A DNA stretch of 13,012 bases from Calditrichota bacterium. GTDB lineage: Bacteria; Calditrichota; Calditrichia; RBG-13-44-9; J075. Of this stretch, positions 6,125 to 13,012 are shown one piece after another; the stretch's first letter is position 1, and each line of letters starts with the position of its first letter. The DNA is taken from NCBI GenBank assembly GCA_003695285.1, contig RFIL01000301.1, positions 1-13,012 of the forward strand, in the 5' to 3' direction. The notes beneath the pieces were generated by a model that saw nothing but the letters and a program-made list of their open reading frames with translations, ran no database searches and had not been told where the DNA came from. The position numbers and the translations under genes are program-made.

Positions 6125-6364
6125 GGGAAAAATTTTCCTCGCTGAAAACGTTGTGTGGTCATCAAGCCAGAAGGTTAGACCCGTAACTATTTTTAACCCC
6201 AAAGTTTCCAATTAATGAGATATTTAAAGATAAAATATTTTTTTAAAGTTTTAGTTTCCTTTCAAATTATGTATTTTGTCGCCTTATTTAGAACTGACAA
6301 GTTTTGTTAGAGAAGATGATAGTGGAATAAAGCTTAGTTCGGTCGTGTGCGGGGAGAGCATTTA

Positions 6365-6976
6365 ATGGTGGTGGAAGCCAAAGGCTTAACAAAACATTTC
6401 AATCGAAGGACGATTTTTTCAGATATCTCATTTCATCTGGAAGATGGCGAATCCCTGGTGATTACCGGTCCGAACGGCTCCGGAAAAAGCACACTGGTCA
6501 AAATTATATCCGGATTGCTTACCCCAACCTCAGGTACCATCGAATTTTATAATGACGGAAAATTACTCCCGGCTGAGGTTAAATATCATCAGCTGGGATT
6601 GGTATCACCCTATTTACAACTGTATAAAGATTTAACAGCGTGGGAAAATCTGACCTTCTTTGCTCGTACTCGGGATTCTAAAGTGGATGAATCTCGTTTG
6701 AAAATGTTGCTCAAAAGGGTGGGGCTTGGAGGAAGGGAACACGATGAGCTAAAAACCTATTCTTCAGGGATGATTCAGCGAATCAAGTATGTGGCGGCAC
6801 TATATCATCAACCCAGGATATTAATACTGGATGAACCAACCGCAAACCTTGATGAAAAAGGTGCGAAGATTGTATACGAAATCATTAAAGAACAAACATC
6901 CCGGCATATTTTGATTATTGCCACGAATGAGCCGGATGAGGTAAAATTTGGGATGAAGCATGTGGAACTTGGTTGA
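6365..6976 (+). CDS. ccmA: Heme export ABC transporter ATP-binding protein CcmA
   Basis: This is the cytoplasmic ATPase that drives release of heme-loaded CcmE from the CcmABCD complex. With the ATG at 6365 it has 203 residues. That start is chosen because GGGGAG (6351-6356) lies eight bases upstream, whereas an in-frame GTG at 6347 overlaps this site. Walker A is GPNGSGKST (35-43), the signature is YSSGMIQR (132-139) and Walker B is ILILDEP (152-158) followed by the D-loop NLD. The segment where ABC ATPases carry the switch histidine (usually ATH) reads IIATNEPDE, with Asn188 in place of His. Its 3' end overlaps ccmB by 17 bases. Identity as CcmA rests on size and on the operon. Confidence 0.93.
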   Translation: MVVEAKGLTKHFNRRTIFSDISFHLEDGESLVITGPNGSGKSTLVKIISGLLTPTSGTIEFYNDGKLLPAEVKYHQLGLVSPYLQLYKDLTAWENLTFFARTRDSKVDESRLKMLLKRVGLGGREHDELKTYSSGMIQRIKYVAALYHQPRILILDEPTANLDEKGAKIVYEIIKEQTSRHILIIATNEPDEVKFGMKHVELG

Positions 6977-7631
6977 TAAGAGCATAGTTGTTTTCCGAAA
7001 AGATTTTCAGCTGGAGTTCAGAACTCGATACGCACTTAATGCGATAGCCATGTTTGCGCTGACGACTCTGGCAGTAATTAGTTTCTCAATTGGGCCCATT
7101 CAATTAGATACCAATATTTTGGCACCATTATTGTGGGTAATACTGTTTTTTTCAGCGATGTCAGGTCTTTCTCATATTTTTGTCAGAGAGGAAGAACAGC
7201 AAACAGCGGATACATTGCGGTTGGTTTTACCGCCCAACGCTATCTGGCTGGGAAAGTGGTTGTTTAATGTTATTCTTTTATTTGGATTGGAGATTATCAT
7301 CGTGCCGGTATATTTTGCAATGATGAACACTCAGGTGGAGAATCTATCAATTTTTTTCCCTTCATTAATACTGGGAAGCCTGGGCTTAGCTTCAGTCTCC
7401 ACGATAATCGCTGCGATTATCTCTATAGCCAGTTCCAGAGGTGCGCTTTTTGCAGTGCTGGCTTTTCCCATTGCGTTACCGATATTGTTTTCAGCCATTA
7501 ACAGTACCAGGCTCTCCATGGAGGGAGCACCGTTTATGGATAGCTGGTCTGATTTACAGGTGTTGCTATCGTTTACAATTATCATCATAACGACATCGTT
7601 ATTAGTGTTTGAGTTTGTCTGGAAACGATAA
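6960..7631 (+). CDS. ccmB: Heme exporter membrane protein CcmB
   Basis: The protein has 223 residues, the usual CcmB length of about 220. The N-terminal cytoplasmic stretch holds VVFRKDFQLEFRTRYALNA, the conserved RKD-x-E-x-R region that precedes the first membrane helix. About six hydrophobic segments follow, the first near residues 28-48 and the last at about 200-219, where the tail is short and basic (VWKR). GLSHIFVREEEQQTADTLRL, between helices 2 and 3, is the family's cytoplasmic loop. It forms the permease half of the CcmAB transporter. The ATG lies inside ccmA, 17 bases before its stop, with only a weak site upstream, so coupling is likely. Confidence 0.93.
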   Translation: MWNLVDKSIVVFRKDFQLEFRTRYALNAIAMFALTTLAVISFSIGPIQLDTNILAPLLWVILFFSAMSGLSHIFVREEEQQTADTLRLVLPPNAIWLGKWLFNVILLFGLEIIIVPVYFAMMNTQVENLSIFFPSLILGSLGLASVSTIIAAIISIASSRGALFAVLAFPIALPILFSAINSTRLSMEGAPFMDSWSDLQVLLSFTIIIITTSLLVFEFVWKR

Positions 7632-7705
7632 GTTTTATGAACTTCGAACCTTCATTTTTGTTTGGAGTATGAAATGGGTAGTAAAAATATGAAGAGGAGA
7701 TAAAT

Positions 7706-8383
7706 ATGAATTTAAAAAATGATTGGTGGAAGATACTTCTGGGGCTTTTTCTAACCGGGGTTATTGTTGCAGCATTTTTGTATGCCCCTCGGGCAAAAGC
7801 TCTGGGAGAAACGACCCGTATTCTATTTTTTCACGTACCCTGTGCATGGGTTGCTACCCTGGCCTTTTTAATTTCTGCCACCTACAGTATTCTTTATCTA
7901 CGAAAAAATGAAGTTCGATATGATGCCTGGGCATATTCATCGGCTCATATCGGGTTAATTTTTACAATTCTGGCGACCGTTTCTGGGGCAATCTGGGCAA
8001 AAGAGATCTGGAATGCCTACTGGAATTGGGATCCCCGGCAAACCTCGATATTTATTCTGCTCTTAATTTATGCGGCCTATTTTGCCCTTCGGTCTGCTGT
8101 AGAGGATGAACAATCAAGAGCACGGTTAGCCGCAGTATATTCCATTATCGCTTTTGTCACGGTTCCATTTTTAATGTTTATTGTTCCCAGAATTTATGAA
8201 TCCCTCCATCCAGACCCGTTAATAAACGCGCAGGGAAAAATTAAGATGGATGTAAAAATGCGCCAGGTATTTTTTGCTTCCTTGTTTGGGTTTACCGTGA
8301 TGTTTCTTTGGATGTTACGTCTTAAGGTGCAAATTTTACTGATGGAACGTAAATTAGAAAGCCAAATTGTAACAGAAAGGTAG
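7706..8383 (+). CDS. ccmC: Heme handling protein CcmC
   Basis: The protein has 225 residues with six predicted membrane helices. It belongs to the HemeHandling (CcmC/CcmF/CcsA) superfamily. The tryptophan-rich periplasmic WWD motif reads IWNAYWNWDPRQTS at 101-114, and the flanking heme-ligand histidines are FFHVPCAW (His43) and ESLHPD (His168). CcmC binds heme with CcmD and hands it to CcmE in the periplasm. A GAGGAG site lies six bases before the ATG. A 74-bp gap separates it from ccmB; it holds only an eight-codon open stretch with no meaningful signal. The tail ends seven bases before the site of the next gene, consistent with one operon. Confidence 0.95.
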   Translation: MNLKNDWWKILLGLFLTGVIVAAFLYAPRAKALGETTRILFFHVPCAWVATLAFLISATYSILYLRKNEVRYDAWAYSSAHIGLIFTILATVSGAIWAKEIWNAYWNWDPRQTSIFILLLIYAAYFALRSAVEDEQSRARLAAVYSIIAFVTVPFLMFIVPRIYESLHPDPLINAQGKIKMDVKMRQVFFASLFGFTVMFLWMLRLKVQILLMERKLESQIVTER

Positions 8384-8387
8384 AAAT

Positions 8388-8597
8388 ATGAGAAAATTAA
8401 TGACACTGGCTGCAATCGCTGCAGATACCACCTTAACTCAAATGAGTCAATCCATGCCGGAAAAGAAAGCCGGTGAAAATATCTATATTGTACTGGCAGT
8501 CACGGTTCTCATCTTTGGAGGTGTGTTTTTTTATCTCTTATATCTGGATAAAAAAGTGAACCGATTGAAAAAGAAGGTGGAAAGCCGCGAAGAATAA
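8388..8597 (+). CDS. ccmD: CcmD-like single-helix membrane protein
   Basis: The protein has 69 residues with one strong membrane helix (about 33-53, IYIVLAVTVLIFGGVFFYLL). A basic cytoplasmic helix follows, YLDKKVNRLKKKVE. That single-helix plus Lys/Arg-rich amphipathic tail is what CcmD shows, and the IY-V-AV and LDKK details recall Bacteroidota-type CcmD. CcmD stabilises CcmC-CcmE and lets holo-CcmE leave the complex. It starts four bases after ccmC with GAAAGG seven bases upstream. The first 30 residues (MRKLMTLAAIAADTT...) are longer than in classical CcmD. They could be a weak second hydrophobic segment, or the true start could be internal, for example Met5. The symbol rests on position and topology. 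Confidence 0.75.
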   Translation: MRKLMTLAAIAADTTLTQMSQSMPEKKAGENIYIVLAVTVLIFGGVFFYLLYLDKKVNRLKKKVESREE

Positions 8598-8727
8598 TTT
8601 TCTAAAAATCATTTGTTAATCTATATTAACGGTGCAATTTTTATAAATTTATAGTAAATGAGTAGGAAAAAAACTATATTGTAAATGACAGGAGTAAGTA
8701 AGACAGTCTTAAACCTCGGAGGTAGCA

Positions 8728-9111
8728 ATGAAGCCTAAATATATTATCGGAATTATCATCATCGTCACTTTGCTGATATATGCTGGGATGAGTTTTAAAA
8801 GCAATTTACGACGGTATGTCTCTTTGGAAGAGGCCAAACACATGCACTCTACGGTTCAGGTAAAGGGACAGCGGGTTCCAGGCTCAGAATTGTATGATCA
8901 TGATTCCAAAACATTCAACTTTAAAATGACTGATGAATCCGGCCAGGTGTTTCAGGTCGTTTTCCATGGGGTAAAACCCTCCAATTTTGATAATGCAAAA
9001 GAGGTGGTGGCTGTGGGTAAGTTCCATGACGGGGTATTTAAAGCGGATCAAATTTTAGTTAAATGCCCCTCCAAATACGAAGCGGAAATGGCTAAAGGAG
9101 AACAATCATGA
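8728..9111 (+). CDS. ccmE: Periplasmic heme chaperone CcmE, CXXXY type
   Basis: The protein has 127 residues: a signal anchor (about 5-22), then an OB-fold beta domain in the periplasm. Recognisable parts are the VSLEEAK segment, VQVKGQRVPGS, FKMTDESGQVFQVVFHGVKPSNF and EVVAVGKFHDGVFKADQILVKCPSKYE. CcmE binds heme covalently before passing it to CcmF. In the classical protein a His in a short conserved C-terminal motif forms the bond. Here that site is CPSKY, with Cys113 and Tyr117, the CXXXY form reported from archaea and Desulfovibrio. GGAGGT precedes the ATG by four bases. The stop overlaps the ccmF start in ATGA, so the two are coupled. Confidence 0.93.
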   Translation: MKPKYIIGIIIIVTLLIYAGMSFKSNLRRYVSLEEAKHMHSTVQVKGQRVPGSELYDHDSKTFNFKMTDESGQVFQVVFHGVKPSNFDNAKEVVAVGKFHDGVFKADQILVKCPSKYEAEMAKGEQS

Positions 9112-11342
9112 CTATTGGAGTCATTGCTATAGGTGTTGCGTTTGTTGCATCCATTGTATCAGCTACTGCTTATTTGATGTATCATAAAGAACGGTTTGAA
9201 TCCACCCTGAAACTGGCCAACCGAGCATTTTATGTCATGACAGGTGGGATTATCTTTTCACTGGCTTATCTTCTTTATCTGATCATGACCCACCAGTTTG
9301 ATGTGAATTATGTCTATAGTTATTCGTCCATGGCTTTAAACAAGTTTTATCTTTTTTCAACGCTGTGGGCGGGTCAACAGGGGACGTTTCTGCTCTGGTT
9401 GTTCTATACCTCCATCTACGGTTTAATCCTGATGAGAAAAACCGCTGTCAAGAAACCGCTGGTGATGGTGGTATTGGTTTTGATGCAGGTAACCCTTTTA
9501 TGGATTCTCCTGAAAAAGAGTCCATTTTCAATGATCTGGCATATCCATGAAGAAGCCCCCATCGGTTTTAAACCGGCTGATGGTGCCGGACTAAATCCTC
9601 TCCTTCAAAATCCCTGGATGGTTATCCACCCTCCAACGTTGTTTGTTGGATACAGTTCTACGGTTGTTCCATTCGCCTTTGCTATGCATGCGATGCTAAC
9701 AGGGAATTTCCGGGATTGGGTGAAGGAAGCACGTCCCTGGATTGTCTTTAGTGTGATGATCTTAGGAACTGGAATTATCATGGGAGGCTATTGGGCTTAT
9801 GTAACCCTCGGCTGGGGTGGATACTGGGGATGGGACCCGGTTGAGAATGCCTCGTTAGTTCCCTGGTTGTTAGGTATCGCTCTCTTGCATGGAACAATTA
9901 TCCAAACCAAACGAAATGCACTCATCAGAAGCAATTTCTGGTTGGCCGGTGGAGCTTTCCTTGCCATGCTCTGGGGCTCATTTTTAACGCGTTCCGGAGT
10001 ATTGACAGATTTTTCCGTTCATTCTTTTGCTCCCTCCGGTTTAACCTTCTATCTGGTAATGGCCCAAGTGCTATTTCTGTTATTCTTTCTGTGGGGATAT
10101 TACAAATTTTTAGTCTTTTTTAAAGAACAGAAAATTGAGCCAACCCGATTTGATAGTGGCTTATTGAATCGCGAAGTGTTCATGTTTGCTGGATTACTGG
10201 TGGTTCTCTTTTTGGCTCTGGTGGTTCTCTTTGGCACTTCTGCTCCACTATATACCCAGTTATTAGGTGAACCCTCCAGTGTTTCTCCGGACTATTACAA
10301 CAAAATGATTATACCCGTCGCAATTTTTATGTTGTTGACCATCGCGTTAGCTCCTATCCTGGCCTGGAAAACCTCCGAATTGCGGAATAAGAACACCTTG
10401 CTCCTGGGCCTGGGGGTTGCCGCTTTAGCCACAGTGATCGCAATCATGTTAGGATTAAGGAATCCTATCTCCATTCCGGTATTCTTCCTGGCAGTTTTTG
10501 TTATTACGACCAATTTCAAAGTAACGATGGTATTAATCAAACGGAATGTAAATAAAGCCGGTGGGTATCTCGCTCATATCGGGCTGGGTTTTATGGTCAT
10601 CGGGATCATCACTTCATCCGTGTATGACCGTAGTGAAAAAGTTATGCTTCCCAAAGGTGAATTTGAAAAGACAAGTCTTGGATACGAGGTAAAATTCCTG
10701 GATTTTCTTGACATGCCGGATGGTAAAGACCGGGTCAAACTGGAAGTCAAAACTCCTTTTGGTACCTATGAAGCATATCCTAAATTCTATTATAGTGATT
10801 ATTCGCAGTCATATATGGTAGGTCCGGATGTCAAGGTGAACTTCGTCAAGGATGTTTATATCTCACCTATCTCCTACACCCCGGCACGTCTGGCTAATTT
10901 GAAACGATTCACATTGAAAAAAGGTGAAACACAACATTTCAATAATCTTAAAGTCACCTTTCATAACTTCGGTGTACAGATGGGGAACAATGAACAGGTG
11001 ATTACTGCCAATCTTACCATCGATGTCACCGAAAATAATTATACCCAGAGTTACGAAGTAAAACCTGTTTTAACAGCCAGTCGCGGAAAAATGAAGAGTA
11101 CTGAAGCAGAAATTCCGGGTACACCGTACAAAATAAAAATCAATTCCGTTAATCCAACCAATGGAACAGTTGATTTAGCTCTGGTAGGAAGCATGAATGA
11201 GGGAGAAACCCCCAAAGACCAACTGGCAATTGAAATCAGTGAAAAACCATTAATCAGTATACTCTGGTTTGGATCCATCATATTTGTAATTGGAAGTGCG
11301 CTGACGTTAGTTCGGCGTCGTCGTTATCGTGAGAAGATATAA
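9108..11342 (+). CDS. ccmF: Cytochrome c heme lyase CcmF
   Basis: The protein has 744 residues, slightly above the usual 640-680, mostly hydrophobic with more than ten membrane helices. It is the synthetase that takes heme from CcmE and forms the thioether bonds on CXXCH of apocytochrome c. The WWD motif is GWGGYWGWDPVENASLVPWL (235-254). Expected heme-ligand histidines are present: His174 in VIHPPTLFVGYS, His261 in LLHGT, His305 in SVHSFAPSG and His490 in YLAHIGLGFMVIG. A large periplasmic domain (about 510-715), rich in beta strands, precedes the last helix, and the tail is basic (RRRRYREK). It overlaps ccmE by four bases and is the last gene before a strong terminator. Confidence 0.96.
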   Translation: MTIGVIAIGVAFVASIVSATAYLMYHKERFESTLKLANRAFYVMTGGIIFSLAYLLYLIMTHQFDVNYVYSYSSMALNKFYLFSTLWAGQQGTFLLWLFYTSIYGLILMRKTAVKKPLVMVVLVLMQVTLLWILLKKSPFSMIWHIHEEAPIGFKPADGAGLNPLLQNPWMVIHPPTLFVGYSSTVVPFAFAMHAMLTGNFRDWVKEARPWIVFSVMILGTGIIMGGYWAYVTLGWGGYWGWDPVENASLVPWLLGIALLHGTIIQTKRNALIRSNFWLAGGAFLAMLWGSFLTRSGVLTDFSVHSFAPSGLTFYLVMAQVLFLLFFLWGYYKFLVFFKEQKIEPTRFDSGLLNREVFMFAGLLVVLFLALVVLFGTSAPLYTQLLGEPSSVSPDYYNKMIIPVAIFMLLTIALAPILAWKTSELRNKNTLLLGLGVAALATVIAIMLGLRNPISIPVFFLAVFVITTNFKVTMVLIKRNVNKAGGYLAHIGLGFMVIGIITSSVYDRSEKVMLPKGEFEKTSLGYEVKFLDFLDMPDGKDRVKLEVKTPFGTYEAYPKFYYSDYSQSYMVGPDVKVNFVKDVYISPISYTPARLANLKRFTLKKGETQHFNNLKVTFHNFGVQMGNNEQVITANLTIDVTENNYTQSYEVKPVLTASRGKMKSTEAEIPGTPYKIKINSVNPTNGTVDLALVGSMNEGETPKDQLAIEISEKPLISILWFGSIIFVIGSALTLVRRRRYREKI

Positions 11343-11375
11343 CAAGAAAATTTATCTTAATTCTTGGTTCTGAGG

Positions 11376-11405
11376 AAAAAAGGGGGGCAATTGCTCCCCT
11401 TTTTT
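11376..11405 (+). terminator. Strong rho-independent terminator closing the ccm operon
   Basis: Six A and GGGG (11376-11385) pair with CCCC and six T (11396-11405). The inner pairs are G-T, G-C and C-G, and the tip is an AATT tetraloop. The total is about 13 paired positions with a built-in U-tract. It also has an A-tract on the left and could act in both directions. Confidence 0.92.
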
Positions 11406-11441
11406 ATTAAATTAAGCTCTTATTTAAACTGAAAAGAAAAC

Positions 11442-11951
11442 ATGAAAAGAATAATCTTCATCTTTGCTATTATTTTCCCATTATTTGTATTATCTCAGTT
11501 TACACTCGATCTGGTTGAAAAACAGATTGCCAGGGCACACCCGGTCCGCAATGTGAGTAGTGATTGGTTACACCAGGTTTTATTTGGAAGGGATTCATCC
11601 CAGGTGGTGTTGTTTGATGTACGTGAGGAAAAAGAATATAATATGAGCCATCTTCCCGGTGCGATACGGATCTCCCCCCATATGGACATTCAAAATTTTC
11701 TTGAAAAATATCGTCCGGAACTTCGTTCACATCAGGCAGTATTTTATTGTTCAGTAGGGAAAAGAAGTTCCGAATTTTTGGAACGTTTGTTGGAAGCTGA
11801 TACCACTCTGTCTGCTGATTCGCTAGCCAATTTACAAGGTGGAATATTCCGTTGGTATAATAACCGGTATCCAGTGGTAAACGATTCAGGAGAGACAGAC
11901 CAAATTCATCCCTTTAATTCCTTTTGGGGACAGCTCATTAAAAAACGGTAG
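11442..11951 (+). CDS. Exported single-domain rhodanese-like sulfurtransferase
   Basis: The protein has 169 residues. The first 20 (MKRIIFIFAIIFPLFVLSQF) form a signal peptide or membrane anchor with no lipobox cysteine. The rhodanese fold follows at about 38-147: VVLFDVREEKEYNMSHLPGAIRI (CH2A-like), active-site loop CSVGKRS with Cys103 (the CXXGXRS pattern) and NLQGGIFRWYNNRYPV near the C-terminus. Cys103 would carry a persulfide and transfer sulfur, but the real substrate is unknown. The protein probably works in the periplasm. It lies 100 bp after ccmF, beyond a strong terminator, and its ribosome site (GAAAAG) is weak. A link with cytochrome c maturation is only positional. Confidence 0.88.
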   Translation: MKRIIFIFAIIFPLFVLSQFTLDLVEKQIARAHPVRNVSSDWLHQVLFGRDSSQVVLFDVREEKEYNMSHLPGAIRISPHMDIQNFLEKYRPELRSHQAVFYCSVGKRSSEFLERLLEADTTLSADSLANLQGGIFRWYNNRYPVVNDSGETDQIHPFNSFWGQLIKKR

Positions 11952-12017
11952 AATGTTGAAGAAAAAAGTGCTGGTGTTTTTACTTACCTGATCAATCAAT
12001 TTAATAGCCTAAAAAAA

Positions 12018-12047
12018 TTGACTTTAGTCAAGGCATTTCAATTAGAT
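12018..12047 (+). promoter_or_regulatory. Distal promoter candidate for ftsK, overlapped by a palindrome
   Basis: TTGACT (12018-12023) is followed after 18 bp by TTAGAT (12042-12047). The -35 is the left arm of the perfect palindrome TTGACT-TT-AGTCAA. A protein bound there would block or contact polymerase. Confidence 0.4.
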
Positions 12048-12142
12048 TGTTTATATTGTTTATGTTATTCTGCCTGTTGAGTGAGGTTAAAAAATTTAGT
12101 CTATTCTGTGAAATTAAGTGTTATTAGAACTTGTTTTGAATA

Positions 12143-12171
12143 TTGTAACCACAATTGCTCAATATTATATT
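12143..12171 (+). promoter_or_regulatory. Proximal promoter candidate for ftsK
   Basis: TTGTAA (12143-12148) and TATATT (12166-12171) are separated by 17 bp. The start would be near 12178, about 20 bases before the ATG. The region is very AT-rich, so chance matches are easy. Confidence 0.35.
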
Positions 12172-12196
12172 ATATAATTAAAAGAAATATACAGCC

Positions 12197-13012
12197 ATGA
12201 AACGGAAAACCAACAGAGTTCTTCATCGCTTTAAAAGCACCCGTAAACAACGAGGGGATGAATCCAGTGTTAAACGGGAAGTCTATGGTCTTCTCTTATT
12301 TGCCATAGGCGTTTTATTTTTTCTAGCGGTTCTTTCCTATCATCAAACAGATCCGGTTTTCTGGTCTTTGAATGATAAGAATCAGTACACGAATGTTCAG
12401 AATTTTCTGGGAGTTGCGGGAGCTACGGTAGCAAGGCCGGTGTTTACTTACACTTTTGGATATCCCTCAGTCGTATTCCCCCTACTTGTGATGATCATTG
12501 GTATAGCCCTGATGGCCAATTATTCGCTGTTAAGGCTCTGGAGATTTATGTTACTCTCCATCGTCTGGGCATATTTTATTTCTGTGGTTCTGGCGATGCC
12601 AGAGGCTTTACGCACCTATGGAGTCTCCCTGAATTATTACCCGAGTGGAATGGCGGGTGGATTAACTGCTGACTTAATTACACGCTTTTTCGGGCGTTTC
12701 GCTCTGATGTTTATTTCCGCCATATTTTTCCTGATTTTGTTGATGATAACGTTTCGTTTCCGTCTTTCAATTATCCCCATTTACATCGGTAAACTTTTGA
12801 AACAAGGGATACTGGCTACTGTGGCATTTTTCCGGTCAATGGTGAAATCTGCAAGGGATATTAACTGGAAACCATTTTCCACATTTACGAAAAGACCTTT
12901 CCGTGTTCGGAAACGGAAACCAGTGGTTTCATCTCAGCAAGAAACAAAAACGGAAACAGAAGATACCGAACCGGTTCATTCTTTCTCGGATCTGGATGAG
13001 TATTTACCAACC
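12197..13012 (+). CDS. ftsK: DNA translocase FtsK, N-terminal part (cut by window edge)
   Basis: An open frame of 272 codons runs off the right edge. A basic cytoplasmic start (MKRKTNRVLHRFKSTRKQRG) is followed by four membrane helices at about 29-47, 87-107, 112-134 and 165-187. The family's NFLGVAGATVAR segment before helix 2 is present (69-80). A basic stretch (KRPFRVRKRK) and a Gln/Glu/Thr-rich acidic linker begin after about residue 230. This is the FtsK 4TM domain that anchors the protein at the septum. The motor domain, which pumps chromosome dimers apart and activates XerCD, lies outside the window. The ATG has no clear Shine-Dalgarno sequence. The first in-frame Met with the right topology was chosen, and the start could differ by a few codons. 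Confidence 0.9.
   Translation, partial: MKRKTNRVLHRFKSTRKQRGDESSVKREVYGLLLFAIGVLFFLAVLSYHQTDPVFWSLNDKNQYTNVQNFLGVAGATVARPVFTYTFGYPSVVFPLLVMIIGIALMANYSLLRLWRFMLLSIVWAYFISVVLAMPEALRTYGVSLNYYPSGMAGGLTADLITRFFGRFALMFISAIFFLILLMITFRFRLSIIPIYIGKLLKQGILATVAFFRSMVKSARDINWKPFSTFTKRPFRVRKRKPVVSSQQETKTETEDTEPVHSFSDLDEYLPT

Larger units (their letters stand above)
5883..6364. other. AT-rich divergent region between the small minus-strand gene and ccmA
   Basis: About 480 bp hold no confident gene. On the minus strand there are a consensus promoter (6096-6124) and a short open reading that looks protein-like (5900-5998). On the plus strand I see a short perfect palindrome GGAAAAATTTTCC (6126-6138), just beside the minus-strand -35, and the ccmA ribosome binding site. 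No plus-strand promoter for ccmA fits well. A weak option is CTGACA followed by a poor -10 near 6320. No tRNA-like fold or terminator was found. Confidence 0.5.
11952..12196. other. Intergenic region before ftsK
   Basis: A 245-bp AT-rich spacer without a gene. It holds the palindrome TTGACTTTAGTCAA (12018-12031), two promoter candidates and an inverted repeat AATATTG/CAATATT (12139-12145 and 12160-12166). No convincing terminator follows the rhodanese gene. Confidence 0.6.

Noticed and set aside
6126..6138. Palindrome GGAAAAATTTTCC as an operator
   Set aside because: A-tract/T-tract palindromes are common in such AT-rich spacers; kept only as a note in the intergenic entry.
6347..6364. GTG start that would add six residues to CcmA
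   Set aside because: The added codons overlap the GGGGAG ribosome site of the ATG at 6365, and no site precedes the GTG.
7672..7695. Eight-codon ATG frame before ccmC
   Set aside because: GGAG lies directly against its ATG, too close to act as a ribosome site, and the peptide shows no leader-like feature.
8699..8711. Small inverted repeat TAAGA-CAG-TCTTA before ccmE
   Set aside because: Five weak base pairs in an AT-rich stretch; expected by chance.
9365..9550. Second plus-strand frame inside ccmF
   Set aside because: Overlaps the conserved CcmF frame with no ribosome site or recognisable protein pattern.
10295..10540. 81-codon open frame antisense to ccmF
   Set aside because: Shadow of a hydrophobic coding region; composition follows the sense strand and no start signal is seen.
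1..13012. CRISPR arrays, tRNA or rRNA genes, insertion sequences, phage or defence genes
   Set aside because: No repeat-spacer pattern, cloverleaf, transposase or integrase reading, or terminal inverted repeats were found by reading both strands.

Overview
The window is an AT-leaning (GC a little over 40% by eye) bacterial chromosome segment that reads as core genome. It holds a diderm housekeeping set (ribosomal proteins, EF-Ts, UMP kinase, ribosome recycling factor, lipid A synthesis, cell division) plus a System I cytochrome c maturation operon. LpxB indicates a lipopolysaccharide outer membrane. EF-Ts is the short, Thermus-like form. The CcmD-like protein and the Cys-type CcmE recall versions I associate with the FCB side of the bacteria (Bacteroidota, Calditrichota, Marinimicrobiota and similar lineages). 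That placement is an inference from sequence flavour, not a proof. Most genes have good Shine-Dalgarno sites, and several promoters look sigma70-like.

Layout. Positions 1-117 carry the 5' end of a minus-strand electron transfer flavoprotein beta gene. A 351-bp AT-rich divergent region with a promoter then leads to rplM-rpsI (469-1304), closed by a hairpin terminator. rpsB-tsf (1491-2883) follows a long, well-paired leader hairpin and ends at a 10-bp hairpin. pyrH-frr (3008-4287) appears to have its own promoter, whose -35 lies in the loop of the tsf terminator hairpin. A strong terminator follows frr, and lpxB (4417-5574) starts only 23 bp after it. A small minus-strand gene for a basic helical, possibly HTH, protein (5634-5882) converges on lpxB. 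It has its own consensus promoter about 210 bp upstream and a leader holding a possible coding remnant.

The ccm operon runs from 6365 to 11342 as ccmA-ccmB-ccmC-ccmD-like-ccmE-ccmF and ends at a very strong terminator. CcmA and CcmB with CcmC and the CcmD-like protein should load heme onto the periplasmic chaperone CcmE. CcmF then attaches it to apocytochrome c. The CcmE here lacks the classical heme-binding histidine region and carries CPSKY (CXXXY type), and no ccmG, ccmH or ccmI lies in the window. This resembles the natural Ccm variant described in Desulfovibrio and archaea. CcmA also has Asn where ABC ATPases normally have the switch (H-loop) histidine.

After the operon come an exported single-domain rhodanese (11442-11951) and the 5' end of ftsK (12197 to the edge), which shows the four-helix membrane domain. 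I see no tRNA, rRNA, CRISPR array, insertion sequence or phage gene. The most interesting points are the Ccm variant, the rpsB leader structure, the overlapping pyrH promoter and tsf terminator, and the small minus-strand protein with its long leader.
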